Origin: Betaproteobacteria bacterium
GTDB lineage: Bacteria; Pseudomonadota; Gammaproteobacteria; Burkholderiales; Casimicrobiaceae
Direction of reading: 5' to 3'
Assembly: GCA_016720425.1 (NCBI GenBank)
Contig: JADKKQ010000005.1
Span: 124,001 to 188,000, forward strand
DNA: 64,000 nucleotides
Both the position numbers and the translations under genes were made by a program. Positions 36,617-46,639 of this stretch are shown here, piece by piece (position 1 is the first letter of the stretch; the number at the start of each line of letters is the position of its first letter). The notes beneath the pieces were generated by a model. The model made no database searches, was not told where the DNA came from, and worked only from the letters and a program-made list of their open reading frames with translations.

Positions 36617-37450
36617 ATGTCCGCAACGTCGATCGGCTTTTTGTCCAGGCGGCAACACGGCGGGTTGCTGCGCGTGCTCGCGCTGTTCGCGCTGCTGCTG
36701 GCGCTGGGCGGCTGCGCCTGGTTGCCCGAAGCCGGCACCGACGAGACCGCGGGCTGGAACGCCGACCGACTCTACAACGAGGCGCACGGCGCGTTGAAGG
36801 AAGGCAATTATACGCGGGCGGTCAAGCTCTACGAGTCGCTCGAGGCGCGCTTCCCCTACGGCCGCTACGCGCAGCAGGCGATCCTGGAGTCCGCCTACGC
36901 CAACTACCGCGCCACCGAAACCGCGGCGGCGGTCGCCGCCTGCGATCGCTTCATCCGCACCTACCCCAACCACCCCAGCGTCGACTACGCGTACTACCTC
37001 AAGGGCCTGGTCCACTTCCGCGAAGACCAGGGCCTGCTGGGTTACGTCTACGAGCTCGACCTGTCCGAGCGCGAGCCCAAGGGCATGCGCGAGTCGTTCG
37101 CCGCGTTCCGCGAGCTGGTCGCCAAGTTTCCCTACAGCAAGTACGCCGAGGACGCGATCCTGCGGATGCAGTACCTCACCAACTCGCTGGCGCTCTACGA
37201 GGTGAAGGTCGCCCGCTACTACTTCAATCGCGGCGCCTACGTCGCGGCGGTGAATCGTGCCCAGGCCACATTGACGAACTTCCCGCGCACGCCGGCGAAC
37301 GAGGACGCGCTCGACGTGCTGGTCAGGTCCTACGACCGGCTCGGCATGGTGCGGCTGCGCGACGACACCGCGGCGATCCTGCGGCAGACGTTTCCGGAGA
37401 GCCAATACGTCGTCGGGCCACCGCCGAAGCCCTGGTGGAAGTTCTGGTAG
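36617..37450 (+). CDS. bamD: Outer-membrane protein assembly factor BamD
   Basis: The 277-residue lipoprotein has a lipobox LALGGC (Cys33) and five TPR-like repeats: NADRLYNEAHGALKEGNY, KLYESLEARFPYGRYAQQA, CDRFIRTYPNHPSVDYAYYL, LVAKFPYSKYAEDAILRM and ARYYFNRGAYVAAVNRA. With BamA it folds beta-barrel proteins into the outer membrane and is essential. It ends PPPKPWWKFW. Divergent from rluD, as in many beta- and gammaproteobacteria. It is convergent with the dinG-like gene, and a REP-like sequence lies between them. Confidence 0.95.
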   Translation: MSATSIGFLSRRQHGGLLRVLALFALLLALGGCAWLPEAGTDETAGWNADRLYNEAHGALKEGNYTRAVKLYESLEARFPYGRYAQQAILESAYANYRATETAAAVAACDRFIRTYPNHPSVDYAYYLKGLVHFREDQGLLGYVYELDLSEREPKGMRESFAAFRELVAKFPYSKYAEDAILRMQYLTNSLALYEVKVARYYFNRGAYVAAVNRAQATLTNFPRTPANEDALDVLVRSYDRLGMVRLRDDTAAILRQTFPESQYVVGPPPKPWWKFW

Positions 37451-37495
37451 CCGTCTGCACCAATTCTGCTTCCGCGTTCCGGGCAGCGCGATGCC

Positions 37496-37515
37496 GGAGC
37501 GGCGCTAGCCGCGAA
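37496..37515. repeat. Degenerate REP-like element between bamD and dinG
   Basis: GGAGCGGCGCTAGCCGCGAA differs at one base from the GGAGCGGCGCCAGCCGCGAA arm of the REP elements at 46.4 kb. The TAG in its centre (minus strand) is the stop codon of the dinG-like gene. Confidence 0.6.
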
Positions 37516-39542
37516 CGTTCGGCTCGTCGCCGAAGAACGCCTCGACCTCGGCCAGTTCGCGCGTGCGCCGCATCGGCGGCAGGCTGCGCCAGATGCGCCG
37601 GCCGTAGGGCTTGTCGACCAGTCGCGGGTCGCAGATCATCAGCACGCCGCGGTCGGTCTCGGTGCGGATCAGCCGCCCGGCGCCCTGCTTCAGGCTGATC
37701 GCCGCCTGCGGCAGCTGATAGTCGAAGAACGGATTGCCGCCCTCGGCCCGCAGCGCGTCGAGCCGCGCGGCGAGCAGCGGGTCGTCGGGCGGCGCGAACG
37801 GCAGCTTGTCGATGACGACCACCGACAGCGCGCCGCCGGGCACGTCGACGCCCTCCCAGAAGCTCTGGCTGCCGAGCAGCACCGCGTTGCCGAGCTCGCG
37901 AAAGCGCGTGAGCAGCTCGCTGCGCGAGCCCTCGCCCTGGACCAGCAGCGGCCAGTCGAGGCCCGGCGTCGCGCATCGCGTCGGCGAGCAGGTCGCGCGC
38001 CGCGTTGAGCGCGCGCAGCGTCGTGAACAGCAGGAACGCACGGCCGCCGCTGGCGCGCAGCACCGGCAGCGCGGCCCGGACCACCGCCTCGGTGTGCTCG
38101 CGCGAGTTCGGCGCCGGCATATCGGGCGGAACGTAGAGCAGCGCCTGCGCCGCGTAGTCGAACGGCGAGTCCCAGCAGCCGGTGGTGGCGTCGGCCAGGC
38201 CGAGCTCGTGCTGGTAGAGCGAGAAATCGCGGCCCACCGCCAGCGTGGCGGAGGTCAGGATCCACGCTCTGCCCGACGCCTGGACCTGGCGCGAGAAAAG
38301 ACTCGCCACCGACAGCGGCGAGGCGTGCAGCTGCCAGCCGGCCGGCGTGACGTCGACCCAACGGATCCAGGCCTGCGGCGGATCGTCGGCCGCAGCGCCG
38401 GGGTTTGCCTCCGGCGCAGGGTCGCGCCAGCGGGCGACCGCGGCGGCGGCGGCGGTCGCCCGCGCCGCGCACTGCCCGAGTTCCTCGCTCTTTTCGGCGA
38501 AGAGCCCGAGCTCGGTCGCGAGGCGATCGAGCGCCGCGGTGAGCTCGTCGAGCGCAGCCGGGAAGCCGTCCCGCTGCAGCGCCGCCGCCTGCGCGAGCTT
38601 CATCGGCGTGTCGCCCAGCGCCAGCCGGAGCTTGCGGATGCCAGGACCGATGCCGGTCGCCGCCGCGGGCAGCTCGGCGACCTCGCGCGCGCCGGTGCGG
38701 GCGGCGACCTCGGCGTCGCGGGCGAGCTCGGCCAGCTGGCCGGCGGTCACCTGCTCGCCGAAGAACAGCGTCGCGGTGTCCGGCAGCTGGTGCGCCTCGT
38801 CGAGGACGATGGTGTTGCACGCCGGCAGGAGCTCGGCGAGGCCTTCGTCGCGCAGCATCACGTCGGCGAAGAAGAGATGGTGATTGACGACGACGACGTC
38901 GGCCTCCAGCGCCGCCTTGCGCGCCTTCAGCACGAAGCAGTCGGCGTGGTGCGCGCAGTCGCCGCCCAGGCAGTTGTCGCGGGTCGAGGTGACCAGCGGC
39001 CAGATCCCGGCGTTCTCGGGGACGTCGGCGAGCTCGCCGCGGTCGCCGGTGTCGCTGGCCCGGGCGAAGGCGACGATCTTCGGCAGGTGGCGGCTGTCCT
39101 CGCGCGAGGGCAACCGGCCCTCGGCGGCGGTGCGCGCGAGGTGGTGGTGGCAGACGTAGTTGGCGCGGCCCTTGAGCAGCGCCAGCGTCGCCGGCAGCGA
39201 CAGCGCGTCGCGGACCGTCGGCAGGTCGCGCTGGAACAGCTGGTCCTGCAGCGTCTTGGTCCCCGTCGACACGATCACCTTGCCGCCGTAGAGCAGCGCC
39301 GGGACCAGATAGGCGAACGTCTTGCCGGTGCCGGTCCCGGCCTCGGCGATCAGTGGCGCGCGGGCGGCGATCGCCTGCGCCACCGCCTGCGCCATCTCGA
39401 GCTGCTGCGCGCGGAAGCGAAAGCCGGGGAGCGCGCGATCGAGCGGGCCGCCCGGACCGAACACCGACGCGAGTTCGGCGTCGGTGGGGTGGAGCGGGGA
39501 ATTCCCTGGGGCCGCGGCCGGCGATCCGGCGGAGGCGTTCAG
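37505..39542 (-). CDS. dinG: DinG/YoaA-type ATP-dependent DNA helicase (one-base frameshift near 37968; CTG start likely)
   Basis: An XPD-like superfamily-2 helicase. Motifs: EAGTGTGKTFAYLVPALL (Walker A), an iron-sulphur domain with Cys at CHHHLARTA and CLGGDCAHHADC, LDEAHQLPD (DEAH), then LLGSQSFWEGVDVPG and KQGAGRLIRTETDRGVL in the C-terminal frame. The frame changes at 37965-37972; removing one base gives DAGLDWPLLVQGEG, and the length of 3n+1 agrees. No ATG/GTG/TTG exists before SVFGPGGP, but a CTG at 39542 overlaps the upstream stop (CTGA), suggesting coupled initiation at CTG. The stop TAG lies in a REP-like sequence. Confidence 0.88.
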
Positions 39543-40162
39543 TTGGCGGCGCTCGTCGCGGAAGCGCTGGCGCTGGCCCTGGGGGCCGCCTTGGGCGCGG
39601 CCTTCGCGGTGTCCCTGGCACGCGCCGGTGGCGTCGCGGCCGCCGCCGACTTCACGGCGAGGCTGCTCTTCAGCGCCTCCTGGACGGCCAGCGCGCGCTC
39701 CTTGAAGGCCTCGTAGGGCAGGCCGATGCGTGCCTTGTAGTCGTCGTCGGTTTCGCCGGGCTTCCACTTCAGCGACTGCAGCGACTGCAGCCACTGGTCG
39801 TGCAGCGCCCGCAGGTGGTCGATGGCGCCGCGGCTGCCGGTGGCCTCGCGCAGCGCGGCCTGGTAGGGCCGCGTCATCGACACCCGGTGCTTGTCGACGC
39901 AGTACTCGCTCTTGGCGCCGTTGACGCCTTCCTCGGACTTTTCGTAGCCGAACTCGATGATCTCGATGCTCTTGACCTGGCGGCACATCGTGTAGAGGTG
40001 CTCGACGGCGTTGAGGAAGCAGTCGACGGCACCCGGGCCCGCGCTGTTGGGGCAGAGGTAGGTATCGGGCTTGGGCACGAACTCGCCTTTCTGGGCCCCG
40101 GCGAGCGGGGCGGCGGCGAGGGCGGCGAACAGCAGCAGGGACGGGGCGAGGAAGCGGCGCAT
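39539..40162 (-). CDS. Conserved periplasmic protein of unknown function
   Basis: The 207-residue precursor has a signal peptide (LAPSLLLFAALAAAPLAGAQ). The mature core is soluble and helical with four cysteines (YLCPNS, VDCFLN, YTMCRQ, EYCVDKH), suggesting two disulphides, and it ends in an Ala/Lys/Pro-rich tail (PARARDTAKAAPKAAPRASA). I do not recognise the family. A minus-strand TATAAT lies only 7 bp before the ATG, so its mRNA may be leaderless. Its stop overlaps the presumed CTG start of the helicase gene. Confidence 0.65.
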   Translation of the reverse strand: MRRFLAPSLLLFAALAAAPLAGAQKGEFVPKPDTYLCPNSAGPGAVDCFLNAVEHLYTMCRQVKSIEIIEFGYEKSEEGVNGAKSEYCVDKHRVSMTRPYQAALREATGSRGAIDHLRALHDQWLQSLQSLKWKPGETDDDYKARIGLPYEAFKERALAVQEALKSSLAVKSAAAATPPARARDTAKAAPKAAPRASASASATSAAN

Positions 40163-40169
40163 GGGTGCG

Positions 40170-40175
40170 ATTATA
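40170..40175 (-). promoter_or_regulatory. -10 box very close to the ATG at 40162
   Basis: A perfect TATAAT on the minus strand with only seven bases between it and the ATG. Initiation at standard distance would give a leaderless or nearly leaderless message. Confidence 0.45.
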
Positions 40176-40321
40176 CGTTCCACCGGGGAGACAGCGCGCA
40201 TGCTACTCCGGGGCGGGCGGTGGGCTCAAGTCGTCCACAAGGACGAGCCGGGGCCTGCGGCGAGCCGGAAGAAAAAGGGCGGCCGCGACCGGGCCGCCCT
40301 CCCGTCGAACCGGGATCGGGG

Positions 40322-41062
40322 TCAGAGCACGCAGCCGCCCGACACCTCGATGACGACGCCGTTGACGTAGCTCGCCTCGTCGGACGCGAGCCAGGCGTAG
40401 GCGTTGGCGATTTCCTCCGGCCGGCCAAGGCGGCGCAGCGGCACCTTCTCTTCCATCATCTTGATGACCTTCTCGGGCATCGACGACAGGATCGGCGTGG
40501 CGACGAACCCCGGCGCGACGGCGTTGGCGCGGATGCCTTTCGGGCCGAGCTCCTTCGCCCAGGTCTTGGCCATGCCGATCACCGCCCACTTGGTCGCCGC
40601 GTAGTTGGTCTGGCCGAAGTTGCCGTACAGGCCGACGATCGACGAGGCGTTGAGGATGCAGCCGCTGCCCTGCGTCAGCATGATGTCGACGACGGCGCGG
40701 GTGCAGTTGTACGTGCCCTTGAGGTTGACGTTGATGACGCGGTCGAACTGCTCCTCGGTCATCTTCTTCAGTTGCGTGTCGGCGAGAATGCCGGCGTTGT
40801 TCACCAGCGTGTCGATCCGCCCCCACTTGGCCATCACCGCCGCGACCATCGTCGCGATCGCCGCGTTGTCGGTGACGTCGACCTTGAATGCCAGCGCCTC
40901 GCCGCCGGCCTTGACGATGGCCTCGGCCACCGCCTGCGCCTGCGGCAGGTTCACGTCGCAGACGGCGACCTTGGCGCCTTCCTTGCCGAATTTGAGCGCC
41001 GTCGCCTCGCCGATGCCCTGCGCGCCGCCGGTGATGATCGATACCTTGTCAGCCAAACGCAT
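40322..41062 (-). CDS. SDR-family 3-oxoacyl-ACP / acetoacetyl-CoA reductase (second PhaB/FabG-like enzyme)
   Basis: The 246-residue enzyme starts MRLADKVSIITGG and has the NADP(H) motif TGGAQGIG (11-18), NNAG (88-91), a catalytic Ser near 140 and Y154/K158 in TNYAATKWA. The GQTNYAATK sequence is shared with PhaB-type reductases, but overall it is nearer FabG. It stands alone. Its promoter carries a TGC-rich palindrome like those near phaR and phasin, which links it tentatively to PHA metabolism. It probably reduces a 3-oxoacyl thioester with NAD(P)H. Confidence 0.9.
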   Translation of the reverse strand: MRLADKVSIITGGAQGIGEATALKFGKEGAKVAVCDVNLPQAQAVAEAIVKAGGEALAFKVDVTDNAAIATMVAAVMAKWGRIDTLVNNAGILADTQLKKMTEEQFDRVINVNLKGTYNCTRAVVDIMLTQGSGCILNASSIVGLYGNFGQTNYAATKWAVIGMAKTWAKELGPKGIRANAVAPGFVATPILSSMPEKVIKMMEEKVPLRRLGRPEEIANAYAWLASDEASYVNGVVIEVSGGCVL

Positions 41063-41338
41063 GTCCGCGTCCTTTCGTTGTTGGCGTGGCGCCGCGAAGG
41101 CGGCCCCCAAGCAAATCCAATATAGTGGAAGATGTTGCGTCGCACAACGCGATTTTCGCGGTCGAATGCACCTCGGCAACGGTCGTTTCGCCTGGAATTG
41201 ATCCGCGTCAAAACAATGGCTTGTCGGCCGCTGCGCAGAGCCGCCCGGCAACCGCCGCCGCGGCAGGTCCAAGCCCGCCGCGCCGGCATTGCTGCGATCG
41301 CGAAAACCCGGCGGACCGGTGCCGGCTCGGGGGAGTGG
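41063..41338. other. Intergenic region between recJ and the reductase gene
   Basis: Apart from the promoter above, these 276 bp show no gene or terminator that I can support. The recJ gene ends at its left boundary side (41339) and transcribes toward it. Confidence 0.4.
41120..41147 (-). promoter_or_regulatory. Promoter of the second reductase gene with an overlapping PhaR-like palindrome
   Basis: Minus-strand TTGTGC (41147-41142) as -35 and TATATT (41125-41120) as -10, with 16-bp spacing. The -35 is part of TTGTGCGACGCAACA (41147-41133), similar in half-sites and length to the palindrome TTGTGCAACGCACAA at the phasin promoter. Confidence 0.5.
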
Positions 41339-43042
41339 TCAGCCTTCGTCGGGCTGCCAGTGGGTGATCACCAGCTGCAGCGACTCGCTGCCGTTCCACT
41401 CGTTGATGTCCGGCCGGTAGGCAGCCCGGATGCCCGCCGGCAACGGGTCGGCGTAGCCGAACAGCATCGCCGGGTAGCGCGTACGGTCGGCCACGTCGGC
41501 CCGCCGGAGCGTGAGCTTCGAATGCCCGCTGCCGACCACGCGCTGCTCGACGACCTCGAACCGGCCGTCGAACACCGGAGCTTCGAAACCCTGGCCCCAG
41601 ACCGCGGCGCGCGTCGCGCGGGCGAGCTCGAAGCCGAGCTCGTCGGCGCCGAGCGTGCCGTCCGTTTCCAGGACGCGGGCGAGCTGCGCGGGCGACAGCG
41701 CTTCGCGCGCGACGGCCTCGAACAGCCGCCGAAAGCGCGGCAGGTCGACTTCGGCGATCGTCAGCCCGGCGGCGAAGGCGTGGCCGCCGAAGCGGGCGAT
41801 GAGTCCGGGCGCCCGCTTGTCGACGACGTCGAGCGCGTCGCGCAGGTGCAGGCCCGCGATCGAGCGCCCGGAGCCCTTGAGCTCGCCCTCCTTGCCGCGC
41901 GCGAAGACCACCGCCGGCCGATGGAAGCGCTCCTTCAGGCGCGACGCGACGATGCCGACGACGCCCTGGTGCCAGCGTTCGTCGTACAGCGCCAGCGTGA
42001 ACGCGTCGTCGACGCCGCCGACCGACTCGATCGCCGCCAGCGCGGCGTCCTGCATGTCGGCCTCGATCTCGCGCCGCTCGCGGTTGTAGCGATCGAGCTC
42101 GGTGGCCAGCGGCAGCGCGGCCGCCGCGGTGTCGGCGAGGAGGCAGCGGATGCCCACGCTCATGTCGGCGAGCCGTCCGGCCGCGTTGAGACGGGGCCCG
42201 GCGACGAATCCCAGGTCGTAGGACGTCGCCCGGCGTGGATCGCGTGCGGCGGCCGTGAACAGCGCCGACACGCCGGGGTGCGCGCGTCCGGCGCGGATCC
42301 GGGCGAGCCCCTGCGCGACCAGCGCGCGATTGACCCGGTCGAGGCGCACGACGTCGGCGACGGTGCCCAGCGCGACCAGGTCGAGCAGCGCGGCGAGCTG
42401 CGGTTCCGGCACGGCGGCGAAATGGCCGCGCTCGCGCAGCACGGCGCGCAGCGCCAGCAGCACGTAGAACATCACCCCGACGCCGGCCAGGTGCCGGGAC
42501 GGGAACGCGCAACCCGGCTGGTTGGGGTTCACGATCCACGGCGTGGGCGGAAGCGTCGCCGCCGGAAGGTGGTGGTCGGTGATCAGCACGTCGACGCCGG
42601 CCCGCGTCGCCGCCGCGACGCCCTCGTGGCTGGCGATGCCGTTGTCGACGGTGACGATCAGCCGGGGCCGCCGCGTCACCGCCTGGTCGACGATCTCCGG
42701 CGTCAGTCCGTAGCCGTACTCGAAGCGGTTGGGAACGATGAAATCGACGTCGGCGCCCATCGCGCGCAAGCCGCGGACGCCGACCGCGCAGGCGGTCGCG
42801 CCGTCGGCGTCGTAGTCGGCGACGATGACGATGCGCTCCTGCCGGGCGATGGCGTCGGCCAGGCGCCGCGCCGCCGCGTCGATTCCCTTGAGCGACGCGT
42901 ACGACGGCAGCGTGTCGAGCCCGGTGTCGAGGTCGGCCGGCGAGCGCACGCCCCGCGCCGCGTAGACGCGGGCGAGCACCGGCGGCACGCCGGCCGCGAG
43001 CAGCGCCGCGTGGTCCGGAACGGCCCGGCGGACGATGTCCAT
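41339..43042 (-). CDS. recJ: Single-stranded-DNA-specific exonuclease RecJ
   Basis: The 567-residue enzyme degrades single-stranded DNA 5' to 3' in recombination and repair. The DHH phosphoesterase motifs are present: VADYDADGATACAV (motif I), DNGIASHEG, VLITDHHLP (DHH motif III) and GPRLNAAGRLAD. The DHHA1 domain follows with GSGRSIAGLHLRDAL and FGGHAFAAGLTI, then the OB-fold. Start ATG 43042 overlaps the stop of the RpfE-type gene (TGATG), a common betaproteobacterial pair. Confidence 0.95.
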   Translation of the reverse strand: MDIVRRAVPDHAALLAAGVPPVLARVYAARGVRSPADLDTGLDTLPSYASLKGIDAAARRLADAIARQERIVIVADYDADGATACAVGVRGLRAMGADVDFIVPNRFEYGYGLTPEIVDQAVTRRPRLIVTVDNGIASHEGVAAATRAGVDVLITDHHLPAATLPPTPWIVNPNQPGCAFPSRHLAGVGVMFYVLLALRAVLRERGHFAAVPEPQLAALLDLVALGTVADVVRLDRVNRALVAQGLARIRAGRAHPGVSALFTAAARDPRRATSYDLGFVAGPRLNAAGRLADMSVGIRCLLADTAAAALPLATELDRYNRERREIEADMQDAALAAIESVGGVDDAFTLALYDERWHQGVVGIVASRLKERFHRPAVVFARGKEGELKGSGRSIAGLHLRDALDVVDKRAPGLIARFGGHAFAAGLTIAEVDLPRFRRLFEAVAREALSPAQLARVLETDGTLGADELGFELARATRAAVWGQGFEAPVFDGRFEVVEQRVVGSGHSKLTLRRADVADRTRYPAMLFGYADPLPAGIRAAYRPDINEWNGSESLQLVITHWQPDEG

Positions 43043-44046
43043 CAGTCGTCCTGCCGCACCGGCGCGAGCAGCGCGGCCAGACTCGGCGTCGAGAAGCGCG
43101 CCCGGATCCGCGCCAGCGGGCCGGGTCGCGCGATGTCCCAGCGGGCGGTGCGACCGCCTCCGTCCGCGAGCAGCGTCACCCGCGTCAGCGTGCCGGCGCC
43201 GAGCGCGCGCCACGCCGGGCCGGTCCACGCCCGTTCGACGGTGGCGGGATCGGCGTCGGCGGCGACGACGGCGACCAGTTCGGTGGCGGTCGCGGCGGCG
43301 CGCTGCGCGGCGTCGAGGCTCGCGACCGCTGCGGCGTGGGCTTCGCCGGCGTGCAGCGCCAGTGCGCGCACGGCGTCGTCGTCGGCGAAGGTCGTCCGGC
43401 CCGGCAGCGGGCGCGCCGGCGCGGGCAGCGTCCCGCCGTCGCCGAACCACAGGCCGTTGGCGACGCCGCGCGCGAGCGACTCGCGCTCGCGGTTGACCGG
43501 GTGGTCGTGCAGCAGCATCTCGATCTCGTTCTGCCAGCGGCGCCAGAGCGCCCGGTCGCGACCTTGCGGCAGCAGCTCGCGCAGCGGGCGGCCGACGGCG
43601 GCGGCCAGCGGCTGCGTGGTGATCGCGTGCGGCCGGCGGCTGCCGACGAACCAGTGCCGGGGCGTGGCGGCGAAGAAACGGAGGTCGTCGGCGGCGAAGT
43701 GGGCGTTCAGGCGAGCCACCAGCGCGGCGGCTTCGGCGGCGGTGAGATCGGTCACCGGCCCGGTGATGCGGACGTCGTCGCGCCCGGCGACCAGCGTCAC
43801 CGGATCGGCGGCGAGCCACCAGTCGCTGCCGGGGTCGTGTCCGAACGCGCGCAGGCGCAGCGCCGCCAGCGGCCAGTCGCCGTCGCGCACGACACCGTAG
43901 CGCTCCGCCAGCGCCTGCGGCAGCGCGGCGGCGGTGACGACGGGCGTCCCGCCGGCGTGCAGCAGGCGCGCGAGGCCCGGCAGCGGCGGCAGCGGCGACA
44001 GCGAGGGGCCGGCGAGGAATCCGGGCAGGCCGAGGACGAGGTGCAT
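43042..44046 (-). CDS. RpfE-type (phosphoglycerate mutase-like) regulatory family protein
   Basis: The 334-residue protein starts MHLVLGLPGFLAGP and contains the features of the COG4255/RpfE-type family usually found before recJ: WWLAADPVTLVAGRDDVRI, HFAADDLRFFAATPRHWFV, an EIEMLLHDHPVNRERES segment and the NGLWFGDGGTLP motif. The fold is related to cofactor-independent phosphoglycerate mutase/alkaline phosphatase, but a catalytic role is not established; in Xanthomonas rpfE lies in a regulatory cluster. It overlaps recJ by one base. Confidence 0.82.
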   Translation of the reverse strand: MHLVLGLPGFLAGPSLSPLPPLPGLARLLHAGGTPVVTAAALPQALAERYGVVRDGDWPLAALRLRAFGHDPGSDWWLAADPVTLVAGRDDVRITGPVTDLTAAEAAALVARLNAHFAADDLRFFAATPRHWFVGSRRPHAITTQPLAAAVGRPLRELLPQGRDRALWRRWQNEIEMLLHDHPVNRERESLARGVANGLWFGDGGTLPAPARPLPGRTTFADDDAVRALALHAGEAHAAAVASLDAAQRAAATATELVAVVAADADPATVERAWTGPAWRALGAGTLTRVTLLADGGGRTARWDIARPGPLARIRARFSTPSLAALLAPVRQDD

Positions 44047-44115
44047 CGAGACCGGGCGTGGTGGGGGCGGGCGTCGGGGGATGGCGCGGCGGCGCGGGCG
44101 AAGAGATTAGCATGC

Positions 44116-44121
44116 GATAAT
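44116..44121 (+). promoter_or_regulatory. -10 box upstream of the Dabb protein gene
   Basis: GATAAT, 33 bp before the ATG at 44155; no clear -35. Confidence 0.4.
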
Positions 44122-44154
44122 TCGCGTCCTCCTCGTTCGCCGCCCTGCGCCCCC

Positions 44155-44448
44155 ATGCTCAAGCACGTCGTCATCTGGAAGATCAAGGACCCGACGCAGA
44201 AGGCGCGGCACGCGGCCACGGTCAAGGCGCAGCTGGAATCGATGCGCGGACGGATCCCCGGGCTCCTCGCCATCGAGTGCGGCGTCGACATCGGCTACGA
44301 CGCCGACCCGCACGACGTCGGCCTGGTTTGCGAGTTCACCGACCGGGCGGCGCTCGACGCCTACCAGCAGCACCCGCTGCACGTCGAGGTGAAGAAGGTG
44401 ATCGGCCCGCTGCTGACGGCGCGGCACGCGCTCGACTGGGACGCCTGA
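44155..44448 (+). CDS. Dabb-family (stress-responsive A/B barrel) protein
   Basis: This 97-residue protein starts MLKHVVIWKIKD and has the single dimeric alpha/beta-barrel domain: LESMRGRIPGLLAIECGVDIG, the YDADPHDVGLVCEFTDRAALDAY region (here split as DPHDVGLVCEF and DRAALDAYQQHPLH) and a final RHALDWD. Members are found in stress responses and as small cyclases or mono-oxygenases; no function can be assigned. lolC begins 36 bp downstream on the same strand. Confidence 0.9.
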   Translation: MLKHVVIWKIKDPTQKARHAATVKAQLESMRGRIPGLLAIECGVDIGYDADPHDVGLVCEFTDRAALDAYQQHPLHVEVKKVIGPLLTARHALDWDA

Positions 44449-44484
44449 GCGCGCGCGCCGCGCATCCGTCCACGTCCCCGTCCC

Positions 44485-45724
44485 TTGACTCCCTACGAAA
44501 TCGCGATCGGCCTGCGCTACACCCGCGCGCGCCGCGGGTCCGGCCGCAATCGCTTCATCCCGTTCATCTCGCTGACGTCGATGGCCGGCATCGCGCTGGG
44601 CGTCGCGGCGCTGATCGTCGTGCTGTCGGTGATGAACGGCTTCCAGGAGGAGCTGCGCAACCGCATCCTCTCGGTCGCCTCGCACATCGAGCTCCGCGGG
44701 CTGCCGGTGCTCGAGGATCCCGCGCCGGTGGAGCGGATCGCGCTGCAGAATCCGCGGGTGCGGGCGGCGGCGCCCTACATCCTCGGCCAGGCGATGCTGT
44801 CGGCCGGGGAGATCAATCGCGGCGCGCTGGTGCGGGGCGTCGACCCCGCGGTCGAGGACAGGGTCGCCGACATCGGCCGCCACATGCGCTCCGGCGCGCT
44901 CTCCGCGCTGACGCCCGGCGAGTTCGGCATCGTGCTGGGCGCCGAGCTCGCGCGGGCGCTGGGGCTGCGCACCGGCGATTCCGTCGTCGTCATCGTGCCG
45001 CAGGGCAACGTCACCGCGGCGGGGACGCTGCCGCGGCTCAAGACCTTTCGCCTGGTCGGCGTGTTCGAGATCGGCATGTTCGAGTTCGACAACGGCCTGG
45101 CGCTGATCCACGTCGACGACGCCCGGCGGCTCTATCGCGTCGACGGCGTGTCCGGCGTGCGCCTGAAGCTCGACGACCTCTTCGCCGCTCCGGCGGTGGC
45201 GCGCCAGCTGGTGGCCGCGATGCCGGTGGCGGTGGAGGTGCGCGACTGGACGCAGAGCCACGCCAACTTCTTCCGCGCGGTGCAGATCGAGAAGCGGATG
45301 ATGTTCATCATCCTGACGCTGATCATCGCCGTCGCCGCGTTCAACATCGTGTCGGCGCAGGTGATGACCGTCACCGACAAGCAGGCCGACATCGCCATCC
45401 TGCGCACGCTCGGCGCCTCGCCGCTGTCGATCATGGTGATCTTCGTGATCCAGGGGGCGCTGATCGGCGCCATCGGCACGCTCATCGGCGTCGCCGCCGG
45501 CGTCGCGCTGGCGCTCAACATCGACGTGGTGGTGCCCGCGCTGGAGCGGCTGTTCAACGTCCAGTTCCTCGACAAGACCGTCTACTACATCAGCGACCTG
45601 CCGTCGGACCTGCAGCGCGGCGACGTGGTGACGATCGCCGCCATCGCGCTGCTGCTCGCGCTGCTGGCGACGCTCTACCCCGCGTGGCGGGCCGCGCGGG
45701 TCAATCCCGCCGAGGCGTTGCGCT

Positions 45725-45732
<8 letters not shown>
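44485..45732 (+). CDS. lolC: Lipoprotein-releasing ABC transporter permease LolC/E
   Basis: The 415-residue inner-membrane protein starts at TTG (reading MTPYEIAIGLRYTRARR) and matches the start region of LolC. It has one N-terminal helix (GIALGVAALIVVLSVMNGFQ), a large periplasmic domain and three C-terminal FtsX-type helices (IEKRMMFIILTLIIAVAAFNI; DIAILRTLGASPLSIMVIFV; IAALLLALLATLYPAWRAAR). With LolD it releases lipoproteins from the inner membrane to LolA. Its stop overlaps lolD by eight bases. Confidence 0.93.
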
Positions 45733-46431
<699 letters not shown>

Positions 46432-46435
<4 letters not shown>

Positions 46436-46495
46436 GAGCGGCGCCAGCCGCGAATGCCCTCGCGATGTGCGATTCGCGGCTGGCGCCGCTCCTAC
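46432..46495. repeat. REP-type palindromic element 1
   Basis: A perfect 24-bp inverted repeat: arm 46432-46455 (GTAGGAGCGGCGCCAGCCGC...) and its complement 46472-46495, with 16 bases between. The left arm supplies the stop codon of lolD. The stem could also terminate or protect lolCD mRNA. Confidence 0.85.
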
Positions 46496-46516
46496 GAAAT
46501 GCGGTGGTGTGCGCAT

Positions 46517-46580
46517 GTAGGAGCGCCTTCAGGCGCGATGTCCTTCGCGATGCACCGATTCGCGGCTGGCGCCGCTCCTA
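46517..46580. repeat. REP-type palindromic element 2
   Basis: Left arm GTAGGAGCGCCTTCAGGCGC (46517-46536) and right arm ending GGCGCCGCTCCTA (to 46580). The arms belong to two sequence variants, one with CCTTCAGG and one with GGCGCCAGCC cores, so the pair is chimeric. It lies 20 bp after element 1. Confidence 0.8.
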
Positions 46581-46639
46581 CGGGGCACGCCTCGGACCTT
46601 TGGTGCGTTCGTAGCTGAATTCGTAGCTGCAACGAGCGA

